Positions 34,013-46,017 of a DNA stretch of 64,000 bases are shown here, piece after piece. The first letter of the stretch is position 1. Every line of letters starts with the position of its first letter. The stretch lies in contig NC_065872.1 in assembly GCF_933775445.1 (NCBI RefSeq), positions 5,394,001 to 5,458,000 of the forward strand. The letters run 5' to 3'. The notes under the pieces were generated by a model. That model saw only the letters and a list, made by a program, of their open reading frames with translations. It was not told where the DNA came from and ran no database searches. This DNA comes from Argentina anserina. Lineage: Eukaryota; Streptophyta; Magnoliopsida; Rosales; Rosaceae. Position numbers and translations under genes: made by a program.

Positions 34013-34406
34013 CGGTGAGTGGAATCAGAACAATTATGGTTGCCAAAGTTACACCATCTCCATTCCAGAACGCTTCTACATAGTGCCCATAAATCTTATG
34101 AGAAGTACCCAAAGATTCATAGGGAACTTCGATCAGAGTTTCTCTTGAAGTAATAACACGTTGATCTAGCCGCCAACGGAGCCACAAGGACTATCTAAAT
34201 TGATTCTTTTCTGCCGATAAGCTCCATTTGCATCATAGGAATTACAAAAAACAAAAAGGTTCTTTCGTATATTTATAATTATTATCGGCAATACCTATTT
34301 GCACAAATACCTCGGCATTCCCGCTAGTTAATACATAGATCCTAATAAACATATTTTGGGTTGGTACCGAAATAGAATCGCAATAGCTAGAGATAAGAAA
34401 TTCATA
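34013..34406. other. TNL upstream region
   Basis: Upstream DNA of the TNL start codon. No gene is recognised; the first 180 bp probably include its leader. Confidence 0.4.
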
Positions 34407-34610
34407 TGCGAAAATACAGTCTCGTTCACACAGTTAGTAGCTGACTGTGGAATTCATATTCAACCACTATTAAATGTAAATCCAAAGGTGAGGAGAATAT
34501 TTTTAAAATTGAGTTATTTTGTTTTCAACCCTTGGATTTACATCAAATGGTGGTTGAACATGAATTTCACGGTCAGCTACTGACCGTGTGAATGAGATTG
34601 TGCGAAAACA
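34407..34610. mobile_element. Short fold-back MITE with about 10-bp TSD
   Basis: The 184-bp body (34417-34600) is an inverted repeat with arms of about 75-80 bp: CAGTCTCGTTCACAC on the left against CAATCTCATTCACAC on the right complement, continuing through AGTAGCTGAC and TCAACCAC. It is flanked by TGCGAAAATA (34407-34416) and TGCGAAAACA (34601-34610), a direct repeat matching at 9 of 10. A duplication of 9-10 bp points to the Mutator group. No coding content. Confidence 0.68.
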
Positions 34611-35340
34611 TAAGAAAATAGGCCTCTGTCTCAGCTTCCAAAGATAAAGATACATGAACAGCCATTTTGGCCGGTTTAGCACATTGATGAAAAGTTTAAC
34701 ACATTGGCATCAACTTTACTACACATGAGCTTTTTTCAAGCTGAACCGAGCATGAATATGAAGCACAAAAATCAAATTTTGGTCCGGCTTGAGCTCAATC
34801 GAATGAAAACGAGCCAAACATGAACAACATAATATTCGGCTCGGCTCATTTATACTCCCTAACTCGAGTATACATATGACATTTTTTAATAATTATCGAT
34901 GGAGTATAAAACAGATCTTGTAAATTTTATTTTGAATGTCGTAAATTTAGTTTAGATAAATTGTAATTTGTCAAATTTTTTTGTTGTAAACTAAAGATAT
35001 GATAGGTATTGTAGACGAAGCAGGTAGTCGGTTCATTTTTTTTTCATATATTTGCATCATCTTGCTTTTATAAATGAACTATAAAATTTATAAAAGGCCC
35101 AAACCAGGTAGATCCAAAATTCCGAATAAACACAACCCAAGTCACATCCAGGCATGAGCCCAGGAGAGACGCCTCAAAGAATAATTTGACTTAAGACATA
35201 AACATAGTTTATTTGAATGAAATAATTTGCTTGTAATAGTTTGCTTATATCATGCACGATTTTTCTTTACACATCTGTGATGTCATCATGATATGATACA
35301 TTTCAAATCGTATATAGCTGTGGCTGATGGCACCAACTAT
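34611..35340. other. Gene-free stretch with a partial GAGCC repeat
   Basis: Holds the fragmentary GAGCC-rich repeat at 34738-34861, then AT-rich DNA and, close to 35340, the 3' UTR of the pectinesterase gene. Confidence 0.45.
34738..34861. mobile_element. Truncated copy of the GAGCC-rich hAT-like family
   Basis: Read on the minus strand from 34861 it begins TAGGGAGTATAAATGAGCCG and continues with TTGTTCATGTTTGGCTCG and TTTTCATTCGAT, closely matching the left end of the element at 27970. The opposite end is missing. Confidence 0.6.
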
Positions 35341-36754
35341 CTAGACCTTTGGATTTGGAGAAGGAAGCAACCATTTGGAACCCTCAATAAAGCCAAGGCT
35401 GAGGAAAGGTTTGGCATCTTCATCGCTCAGCTGTTTGGTAAAGCTTACTCTCTTACTCATGCTTGAACCTGGACCAGTATTCTTGTACTCTCCAAAATGA
35501 ACAGACCTGCAAATGTTATACCATCATGTTAAAAAAAGAAGAACAATGTGAAATTGTACCCGAAAAATGAAACATAAGACGAGAATCTGCTAACTTAATC
35601 TTGCTTACTTATCGTATTCAGGGTGGAAATTGTCGGTCCATCCTTCTGGCTTGATAATTTCTCCCATATTGGTGTAGGCAAACACCACCTTGGGTGCAGC
35701 CCTCCAAGCCCTGCCTAAATATGTGCCGTTGCCGGTTCCGGTAATGTTGCAGTGAACAAATGAGTATCCGTTGTCCTCATCACCTTCCCTTGCATGTGCC
35801 GTTATAACCGACATTCCGTTGTCCCCTAGCACATGTAGATGTGTATTCTGTAGCACGCAAAATTGTATGCATCAGCTTTGGTATGTGCTACAATGTGAGG
35901 AAAGAAGCATAACGAGTATATAACTGATGATGATGATGATCAGATCGAGTACCAAATAGAGGGTTTTTCCTCTTCCGAAGATGAAATCTACAGTTCCTTC
36001 AACGTAGCAGTCCTTTACGAAATGAGTGCCATTATCATCACAAAGGGTGTCTTGAAATCCATACATTTTGCAATTGTACATTGCCGCCTTGGTTCCAGAC
36101 AACTTCACGGCAAGTGCTTGTGCGCCCTCTCTTTTTCCATCCGGCCTTGGCGAGGAATTCTATGAAAAGAACCACAATACTTGGATAATTAAAGTAATAA
36201 TGCAATCTAGAACATAAACACGATATTAATCACCGAAGGAAAGAGTCACGTACTATTATATTTAAATTGACGCCAATGAAGTAGTCGGATTCCACCGTCA
36301 ATGTAGCACTATACAACGTCCCAAACTTGGCGGCATCGCCATTATAGGTCAAATTTGGCATGTTTTTTGAATCACCGAAAAATGTGACGAATGATTTGTT
36401 TTTTGGAATTGTTATTTTCTCATTGTAGGTACCCCCTCCAATGTATATAATCACACGTTTAGTGTTCCCGGCCGGAATGCTATCAATGGCCTCTGATATT
36501 TTCTTGTAGTCTCCCCCATTTTGCATGACCTTCACAACCTTGGCATCACCGTCCTCCGCCGTGACAAGGGCAGGGTCTAGCGAGGACTTTCGGTCTGCCA
36601 ACGGCTTCACATTGTCGTTGAACCATTTGTCCAGTGCAGACCTTTCGGCTGGTATGGCTGCATCATCCGCCATTGAAACAGTTGCAGCTAGGAGAATCGT
36701 CGTGATCACCAACAGAGCTGCATGGAGTACCATCCATTTCTCTCTTCCGGCCAT
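35341..36754 (-). CDS. Pectinesterase, secreted, lacking a PRO domain (PPME1-like)
   Basis: Cell-wall enzyme that de-esterifies pectin. Four exons on the minus strand: 36254-36754, 35953-36159, 35609-35847, 35341-35506; 1113 nt, 370 aa. The N-terminus is a signal peptide ([20 protein letters not shown], cleavage near residue 29) followed by only a short spacer, so there is no PMEI-like PRO region. Conserved blocks: GGTYNEKI (usual GxYxE), QALAV (near 181), GFQDTL with catalytic Asp204, VDFIFG with Asp225, and YLGRAW with Arg282 and Trp284. The last block reads LGRAW where most of the family has LGRPW. Ends SPNPKV. Relatives of this short class include pollen-expressed PPME1; pollen expression here is an inference. 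A TATA box lies 73 bp upstream of the ATG. Confidence 0.93.
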
Positions 36755-36826
36755 TTTATTTTTCTGTTTTTTTTTGGTATTAAGTTTTTATGTGTTGTTT
36801 TTAGATTAAGAATGCAGAAGGCATTG

Positions 36827-36834
36827 CTTTTATA
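36827..36834 (-). promoter_or_regulatory. TATA box of the pectinesterase gene
   Basis: TATAAAAG on the minus strand, 73-80 bp upstream of the pectinesterase start codon, a typical plant core-promoter position given a leader of about 40-50 nt. Confidence 0.55.
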
Positions 36835-37386
36835 GCTAGTCTACGATGCATGAGTACATAAAGCACAACCGATCGATATGATTAGAGAAAAACCAAATAT
36901 ATACATGTGAGGCTTGGAGAACTTTTCGGACACTAGTCAAATTCATTCAACCCCTTAGAGAAATCAAAATAGAAAATGAAACAGAAAGAAAAAAAACCTT
37001 CAACCGTCCCCGGAATCAGTGTCACCGGCCAGTCTCTCTTTCTTACAGCCGGTAGCATTTGGGCCAAATCCTCTTAGAAATAACATGAAACTTTGTACTT
37101 GGATTAGATTATCATGAGGGATCCTATTATGAGACCATCAGTAATTGTATTTGATTCATCTGCAGAAGATTGTTGTTGCTTCTTGCATTACAAAGAAAAA
37201 GAAACTCATGAGCACACCTAAACCTATATTTTTTTTTCCTTCGATTTTCGATCACTTTGTGAGTGAATAATTTTGTTGGCATGGAGAATAATGATACACC
37301 TGATCAACTCAATATGTTGCCCTCAATACATGACATACTTAATATGGAACCGTTGCTGCTTTATAGTGTTGTAATATAACGCCTAC
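36835..37386. other. Intergenic: pectinesterase promoter and mannosidase 3' flank
   Basis: Upstream of the pectinesterase TATA box and downstream of the mannosidase stop. No further gene is recognised. Confidence 0.5.
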
Positions 37387-40300
37387 CTAAAATGTCAAGA
37401 CGAAAGTACGTATCTCCATGGGACCAAGCTCAACAACAAGAGTTGAACTATCGACAGGGCGGCCTCTTACTGGTGTAGGTTCTTCGCCTGCACTCTCGAC
37501 TTTCCATGTCATCTTCATCATCTCTGACTTCTCTTGGTTTGCTGACAAGCTCATTTCTTTCAACTCCTTTATCTGAAGGTTCAAGCACCAACAGACTAAG
37601 TTAAAAATCACCAACAGGATGACTACTTCTTATTATACATCCACATATACATACCGTTTTTCCTGATAGCATTTTCTTCAGTTCAACTTTGGCCAATGTT
37701 GAATATTGAGGAGTTTCATCAGCCTAATTAAATCAATATGATGAAAGAAATGAATGCAAATTAGGAAATAGAAGTTATATTAACAGTTGAGATCATGGAA
37801 CATTATTAATTGGCTCATTTTGATTACCTCATATAGATGTGCTAGACGAAGAAGCAAATTTCCACCATCCAACTCCTGCAAAAGGTAAGGTGTGTGAGAG
37901 ACAAACTTTAGAACTTAATATATTCTACAGCGGTCTACAGTCACCTGAAGAGTAATCAAAGCAACATTGGGGGGCAAGCTGTAACTCAAATCCATGACAG
38001 TTCCGTTTGTCAAATGAGATGCAGTCCAATTCTCCAAGTTCTGAACAGGCCATTAAATTATAAGAACAACTGTGATGATGCTTTGGCAGTCATCGATCTG
38101 TAATCATGATCAAGCCATACCTCATGGGTGAAAGCTAGAAGAAGTGGAGAGTAAACTTCCTGTCCAGTTGTTCGACGCCATCGGGCACCATCTCCAACCT
38201 GGTTTACGCTCATATAATAGTTTCCTCGAACCTGAAACAACAAAAAACAGGATCATGAGAAAACGATGGCAAAAACAATCTCTGCAATACTCGTGAAAGA
38301 AAGAAACTATATACAATTCCAAGGCTTGTTGGTCTGTAACATTATACCGTTAGTCCTTCACATGTATTATTGCTGATGCACACTGTTTCATCAAGGGCTT
38401 CACCCACCCCTCTACCATCATCAACCAGTAGACGTCTGAAGTTTATAACAAGAAGAATTAGATTATGAATAAAGGAATTACTTGGTCAGAAATGCTGATA
38501 ACAATGGGTCAAAATCGAACCTATGTAGCATCAGCTCTACTTGGCCATCTTGAATGCTGGATCCTCCAGTGGCGCGATCAACCAAGACTGAGAACTCAGA
38601 TTTGTTATCCGAAGTAAATATCCCAAGGTTCAGCTGAAAAGGAAGATGCCCACCAGTTAAAAAAGAAATGCTAGGCATACAATTAGTGTTAAATATAGTG
38701 GAACATGTTGGAACATCAGTCCATTCTTAGCTAGTTGTAGTGTACGTGTGTTTGCGTATTTCATGCTCATTAGTGTTAAGAAATTACTGGATAGTAGTTT
38801 CCTGCAACAGGCTGATTAACCGAAAGGTTCCAGTCTGCTCTATAATCTCGAACCTGCAAAAGCAGTAAAACCATGATTAAAGCAACACATTTAGGAGTCA
38901 ACAAAACACATCAAAAATGATATTGAAGTATAGTTGGCCCAAATTTTGCCGACCAAATTGTCTAAACAATGGTTAACCAAAAACATATATTCATCATCTA
39001 TAACTTCATGTTCGTACTTGTATTGAATGAGAAACTCATTAGTGGAGTTACCCTTTCTATGAAATCCCTCCCATTGGAATCGGTATAAAACACCTTGTTT
39101 GTCTCCATATTTGCTGTCATTCGTGTGATGACCTCTTTACCAACACCATCATCTGTAGGAATTGGACCAATCTTCAAAATAAAATTATGTCAGAGCTCAA
39201 GAATTTATTCTAGGAATAAAAAATGTATTGCTTCGTTCAGCATATAGAGCATTCACCATTCTTATGAAAGATGGGTGAACAGTCAGATTTCAAAAGAAAG
39301 GAATGATAATCTATTTTCATTACATAAAAATTGAGAGTATTAGGTATAATACTTACAGTATATTCAACTTCAGCATGCTCTTTGTTTCTGTAGAGTCTGG
39401 TGACCTAGTCGCAATAAAAGCTTTCATTTAGTCAATGGGGTAAACCCAATATATCTAAAATGCTGACGCAGCACACTCTATGTCCACAATTTATAAATCG
39501 AACATCATTTCCACTTTCTGCATTGTTATTACCAAATGATGCAAGTCTAGCTTGTTGATGGATGTAGAAGCTCACTTGAGAATTATAAATTAGTTGTTTA
39601 AGGATCTAAGATATTAAAAACAGTTCCACCCCAGAAAGTTATTTGACAATATGCCAAACCTGATAGATCCATGAACTGAACTCTTGGCGAATCTCATCGA
39701 ATAGTGGTCCGCGAAAGACCTTCAAGGATACCTGTAAAACCGATATAACCATTTTATAATTTATAGTGACAAAAAATCAATAAAGAACTCTATTTTCCTG
39801 TTATAGTTTTAAGCATTCCTAATGATGTTGGTAAACAGGTTATGTTGGCAGAAACATGCTAAAGCACACTAATTCACCATGAATCACATATGAACATAAA
39901 ATAAAGAAGATGCAGACAAAACTAAAAATTGGAATATGAGATAAAGCGGATCGAAAAAGAAGAAAGATACAAGAACTGAACAAAAATATTAAGAATTGTC
40001 TTATATACCCAAATTCCAAGTGAATTAAAGCTTACAAAGTACATAATAATATGCAAAAGAAGGCTTACAGATCTTGAGACAACAGTTGGAGGGGCACCAT
40101 TAGGCCGGAATATATATGCACCTGATGCCTGCTTCAGTGATCATAAAATTTCATATGTTAGTTTAGGATGCACTTCGTTGACTTGAATTACATGATTAAG
40201 TATCATAATTCTAGCAGAGGTTGGAGACCTGGCCATCAGTGCTTGAACCGTACCAAAGGTAGCTTTGCTGTATTGGTACATCAACCTGGCAGTATATGAT

Positions 40301-43300
40301 GATTAAATAAACACAACCAAATCCACCCATCTTTCATGCAGTATATATATATAAGCCTACAGTAAGTTAATGTTGTAGAACTATGAAACATGCGTAGGAG
40401 GAAAACCATTTAGCAGTACACAGCAGAAGAAGTAAAGGACAAGAAGAAAATGAGCTTCTAAATCATGTACAGTATGTAAAGCAGAGCGGCAGCCTAGGAA
40501 ACCCTACAAGTATATCTACCATAAGGAATTAGATTGATTGTGCAACGGTATTTATTGTTTGAGACTGAAAACACTTACTCCTGTTTTAGAGTTATACATC
40601 CGCTTGAGTTGTCCTGAAGCAACAGAAAATGACATCTTCAGGTCTCCAGGTCCAATTTCAATGGTCTCACTCTGTGGACTGTCCTTCACAGCGAGAAGTC
40701 CAACTCTTATTTTCCCTACCAAAAAGTTTGGAATTCATATGTAAGGACAAATATATGTAACTACGTATAGCCATATTATGCTATAATTTACTAGCAGAAC
40801 ATTAGATCATAACTTAAATCCCATTGTAACAAAACTGCACACTACAAGATAGATAGGAAAATAATAATCACAATAAAAATAAATAGATAAAAGGCCAAAT
40901 GACAACTTGAGAATTGCCAAGGCCAAGATGGAGAAAGGAATGCACATCTACCTTTGGTAGCTCCTTTGGAGATGAAGTATGTGTCCCAACCAAGTGGTGG
41001 CACAGATGCTTGAAAGATTAGCCAGTACTTGGGAGTCTGTTTTGATGACTGTCCCAAGTAGGCTTCTGTATAAAAAGTTCTTAGATTGCTTGTAACATCA
41101 TCCATGCTTGCATATTGTGTCTCAAGTATGTTTCCCGAGGAATCTCGAACAACAAGGTTAGCATCATTAACCTGATTAAAACTTTCACTCTCAAACCAAT
41201 AAGAAAGGAAACTAAAACAAAATTTTGTTGAAAAATCATACTCACAGGTATCCTAACAATCTCAGTGCGACTCCATCCAAGAGCATTATATGCCACAACA
41301 ACCTGAAATTTACATCTAGACAGAATGAATGAAAGTAAATAATTCCAGTCTATTATCCATTTAGAGTGAGATAGAGAGTACCAAGCTCTTTCCTGCTGGA
41401 ATATCTTCCTCTGTTGGAGGGCAGTAACTGATATTTAGTAGTCGACACTGTTTAAGAAAAACAAGAGGGTGGTAAATCGACATAGACCAGAAGTAACCAG
41501 GATTCCTAAATGATTTAAAGTTTTAAAATTCGTTAGTGTATCTAGAATTTTGGCACCAATTGATCCAATGTGCCATAACCACTATGAAGTGTCACCTGGC
41601 TAAAAGCAACTGCAGGCTCTTTACATTGATCTCCAGATTGATTTGTAGTTAGGCACGACAGAGCGGAACTGACAACAGCTTCTGCCTAGAAAATAACATT
41701 CTGTTATATAGTGCCTACAACGAGAAATAACTATGCCAGAGACAAAGCCAAAATCAGAATGAACAAATCTAGAGACATAGTAGGCAACCTCGGAGACACC
41801 AATTGACAGGCGCTTTACATAATCATTTGTTGTATGTTGCTTAGCAGTGCCGGTGACAGCATCATGGTGCTGTGCAATTCCTAGCGCATCTCCAAGTGAA
41901 AAGGTATTTGAACCATTTGCTTTCTTTCCAACCAGAAATTCTAGTTCTCTTGCAGCCTTTGTATGCAAATAGAAAATTACAGTTACCAGTTAAGACTGAT
42001 ACACCACTTGGCAAATGATACAAGGATCGGAGTAGATCCTCTTCATGCAAATAGTATCCTAAAGGATTTTTCCATTTCTAACGGTAATTACAATGTGAAG
42101 GCAAGTTGCACTTAAAACTGATGGCATGCATTACAAAAATGAGGGAGAAAGACATTGTCATGAATGACTATCATGTTACAGGAGACATTGCCATACCAAA
42201 TAATATCCGCTCAGTGATCGAATATATCTTTTCAAACCTGGGCGACTAGTAAAATAACCGGTCCAATAAGCATTTATCTGATCTGCATACCTATCATTGG
42301 CAAACAATACATATATATTATTAGTCAGTAAATACTGTTCGATAAAAGAGGCCAAGAAGAGACTGATACTCACGGAAAATAATCCTCAGTTTTCAATGGC
42401 CATGACTGATTTGCTGCATGTTTAGCATCAGTGTAGATAGATGGTGTAGAATACAAGGCATTAACTCGGCCATCCTGAAAAATTTACTCAATGAAAATCA
42501 TGTATCATCATTCTTTATCTGACAAAAGCCACAAATATTAGAATGAGCTTGATGACTAAACTCCACCTTATTGACATAGTGAATTAACTTGTCCATTTGT
42601 TTGAACCAAGATTCAGCATATTGGTACTGGAAGTCATCTCCCATTGTCCACATCATGTGATTTGTCCGAGTCACATTTGCCTGTATATGGAGATCATTCA
42701 GTCTTCACCATAAACTGGGAGGAGCATTTGAAACTCACAAATCCGAGCAAAAAAGATAACACTAGAAATGAAACTTTAAGCAGCAACGAGTTACTTGGGT
42801 GATTGCAGCAGCAATAAAATCACTAACGCGCTGTTCAACATTGTAGTCAAATATAAGAGGATTATCCTGCAATTTAGCATTTCATGGATCAGGACAATAG
42901 TAAATGTGCAAAAACATCTGTTTGATGGGAAGTTACTCTTTTGAAATGAAAACCTGCACAGGGACGAAGTCATCAAAAACTTCAAATTGGAAACCATCTG
43001 GCGGACTATAGTGACGAGGAAAGGCATTGGCAAAAATCTGCAAGATATCGCAGAGAGTTGTATAGTCGGCTCTCAAATGTAGTCTTGGATAAAGAACAAA
43101 ATAGGTAAGATAACAGGAGTTCTGTTTTTGACCTGAGATGAAGAACCAAAGGTTTTGGATCCACGCCATATAACTTCCAAAGATTTATCTCCCTTTCTCT
43201 TCACTCTGTCCTGATAATCAATCCTTGCAAAATGTACAGAATCGAATCCAAGCTGCAGACAAAGTATAAGAACCAAACTATTTCAATTCTTTGGTAAACA

Positions 43301-44526
43301 CAAACAATACAACAAACAGGTTACAAAGTTACTAATCAATCATGATGTAATGACTTGGATATTAAAATCAGAATCTTAATGAAAAAAGATAGAAGATATG
43401 CAGAAGAAATTTTCTAGTTATATTTAGTAATTACTACTCTAATGTAATTTCAGAAAAGCATGTATGATTCGCAAAACCACAAAGTTACTAATCAATCATG
43501 ATGTAATGACTTGGATATTAAAATTCAGAATCTTAATGAAAAAAGATAGAAGATATGCAGAAGAAAAATTCTGGTTATATTTAGTAATTACTACTCTAAT
43601 GTAATTTCAGAAAAGCATGTATGATTCGCAAAACCAACCAATCAAGAGATGAAGCATTGCTGATTCAATTTGAATATCATATACCTCAGCTCCAAGTAAG
43701 TAACCTTGCACAGCAGAATGTCCGAAAGGATCAATTTGCCACCCCGCTCGAGGTGTTTTGTTGAACTGCTGCTTTATAGCATGGTGGCCTAGAGTTGTTT
43801 GGTCAATCATGTCTATATAATGGGTTGCTGCCTCATCATGCATGCACCAACCTCCATTTCTACAACACATACACATAAAATGCTTGTATTAGATCACAAG
43901 CTGCAAATGCCAACACAATAATACAAGTCAAAAATACCAGCTGATCGCTAGGAACATACACAAACTCTAACTGGCCAACATCTACTATTTTCCGCACTCT
44001 TTCTTGAACCACCACATTTTGTGTCAACCACCATCTTTGGAAAAATGCCTAAAATCATACCAAATTCAGTTTGACAACATAGAAAAAACTTGAAAAGCTC
44101 TCAACAAATTGCAATGCTAAATTGCTAATCAGTATCTTACCATCTCAGCAAACACAAACTTCCTATTGGGATCACGAACCAACGATTCCACAACAGAGTC
44201 CAACGTATTCTCAACACAAGCACCCTACCAAAATCATCAACAACTTCTGCTTAGTCATTACTAATTCAATCACGTTAAAACTATATGCTTATGAACTCGA
44301 TCAAAGATGGAAGTACCTGAATGCTGTTGTTTGATCCAACATAGTACTGATCAATAGTCTTCAACCAACCAACATCATCATGCGAATGCGCCACCAAATG
44401 CACATTCAGCTTTCCTTCCACAACTCCACTCCCAGTCTGATACTTCACAAAAACTCCATCAACACTCCCCACTCCCAACCAGACCACAACAATCGCAACC
44501 GCTATAAACGCCGCGAGCTCCAGCAT
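37387..44526 (-). CDS. Lysosomal-type (vacuolar/apoplastic) alpha-mannosidase, GH38
   Basis: Twenty-nine exons on the minus strand, totalling 3015 nt, 1004 aa, the size of plant class II acid alpha-mannosidases. Exons: 44317-44526, 44141-44224, 43960-44048, 43685-43859, 43133-43252, 42954-43037, 42795-42866, 42567-42680, 42374-42474, 42197-42290, 41789-41956, 41596-41685, 41382-41447, 41246-41302, 40952-41171, 40579-40715, 40229-40285, 40069-40128, 39660-39731, 39357-39404, 39052-39171, 38788-38853, 38521-38633, 38348-38435, 38121-38231, 37945-38040, 37828-37875, 37655-37723, 37387-37572. N-terminal signal peptide ([20 protein letters not shown]). Catalytic domain begins [18 protein letters not shown], whose HxD binds zinc. 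The nucleophile Asp lies in [11 protein letters not shown], and the middle helical domain has [12 protein letters not shown]. Trims mannose from N-glycans. It differs at stop positions from the damaged copy at 28730. Confidence 0.95.
43323..43637. repeat. Recent tandem duplication (156-bp period) in a mannosidase intron
   Basis: Units start ACAAAGTTACTAATCAATCA at 43323 and 43479 and are nearly identical, differing by a few substitutions and single-base indels around the A/T runs. It lies in the intron between coding exons 4 and 5. Confidence 0.9.
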
Positions 44527-46017
44527 TTTCACACACCAAACGATCAAAAACTGCTGAACGAGTTTAAGGAAGCAGTGATGAATGATGGAGGAGAGACTTG
44601 TAAGCACCGCTGTAATGGGGTAGTTTTGGACAGACGAGGACAAAAGGATGACCTCGGTTTCTCCTTTGGCCGGCTCAAGTTTATAACAGAGGAGAGGGGA
44701 CCGTCCGTACAAGCCACCATATGGGCCTCCATTTGTGACATATCGACTAGCTACCGTCAAACGGTTAAAACTTAAAGTCTCCGTCTCTGAGCTCCACAGG
44801 GAATCATATAACTTTTTTAATGCCGGAGTCTGGGACAAGTAAACGTTTTTTCTAATTCACGAGGCGGGTAATTCCAAACTGTAAACTGCAACGTTGTACT
44901 ATAATTTACAGCTAACCAAGGCAAATACCACGACCCCGATTGTTTCATAGACTCGGGAAAATGAGTACGTAGGATTGGGAAGATGATCTGCAACCATAAT
45001 CATAATCTCTGTCATTTCAAACAAGTTGCGAGTGCATCTGACTTCAGCTAGATTTGCAGCGCGTAGTGAGCTCAACCATACTCGAGACTAGCTAGACGTC
45101 TAAAACGTCACCAAGGACAAGGACATGATCAAGTGGTGATCCGAAAGTCCAAAACCATAATAGTATTGCACTATTACTGCACGTGACGTGATGAAGACAT
45201 CGAATGGCCACAAATCTGAAATTCTAATTACACACATTTTGTCTGAGAAGAATGCTTGATCCGGTCACAGAATGAGACACCACAAACTCCAAGCCAGAAT
45301 AACTATAAGATAATGCTTATGATAGAAAAACCAAGTAAATGACAGATTAATAGTTAATTAAGGTAGAAAACATCTAACGTGACAGATTACAGATATGATT
45401 TGTTAATACAGTGTAACTTTGATAATCCCAAAATGTGCTTTTGTCACATGAGTAAAAGACTAAAAGATTCCTCATCACCTCACCTTCTCCTTTGTTTCAT
45501 TCGTTGCTGATATCCCCATAACAAATAGGCATGCTTGTGCAGACGTAATGAAAGATAGAAAACCCAACCCAAATACAAGTCTGATGCCACTATAAAAGTG
45601 ACGACAACAGTGAGAATAACCATTCAAAGTTTAGCGCGATGAGAAGAACATGAATGTCCGCACTCAATAACTGAAATAATCACCATTAACGACATGTAAT
45701 AACATTAATTCCATGCAAATGATACATTTAAATATTCAATGGTCCACAATTTTTTTTTACTAGACAGTCTGTTTATCTGAGGGACTCTCAAAGCAAATGA
45801 TAAAGATCAATGTACTGATGATTTAAAACAGCTTTCTGATCTGCCGAACAAACATTGATCCAAAAAGTCAATCTATAAGCTTAAGGGTCAAAACCAGAGT
45901 AGACAGACAAGCACTAAAGAGACTGGGGATGGCAGCCGATTGTAAAATCTTCCATCATAAGTTGGGAATGGAAATGAACTGGATGAATTCGGGAAGGAAA
46001 GACGACTTCATCATCCT
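44527..46017. other. Intergenic: mannosidase promoter, RPN10 3' flank
   Basis: Contains the mannosidase leader and promoter side and, near 46017, the RPN10 3' UTR. The frame at 44380-44775 on the plus strand overlaps mannosidase exon 1 and is not a gene. Nothing else is recognised. Confidence 0.5.

Noticed and set aside
34393..34617. ATAAGAAA direct repeat as TSD of the short MITE
   Set aside because: Using it leaves non-matching element ends; the inner TGCGAAAA.A repeat places the TIRs exactly at the termini.
44380..44775. 131-codon plus-strand frame
   Set aside because: Antisense to mannosidase exon 1 and leader; no family resemblance.
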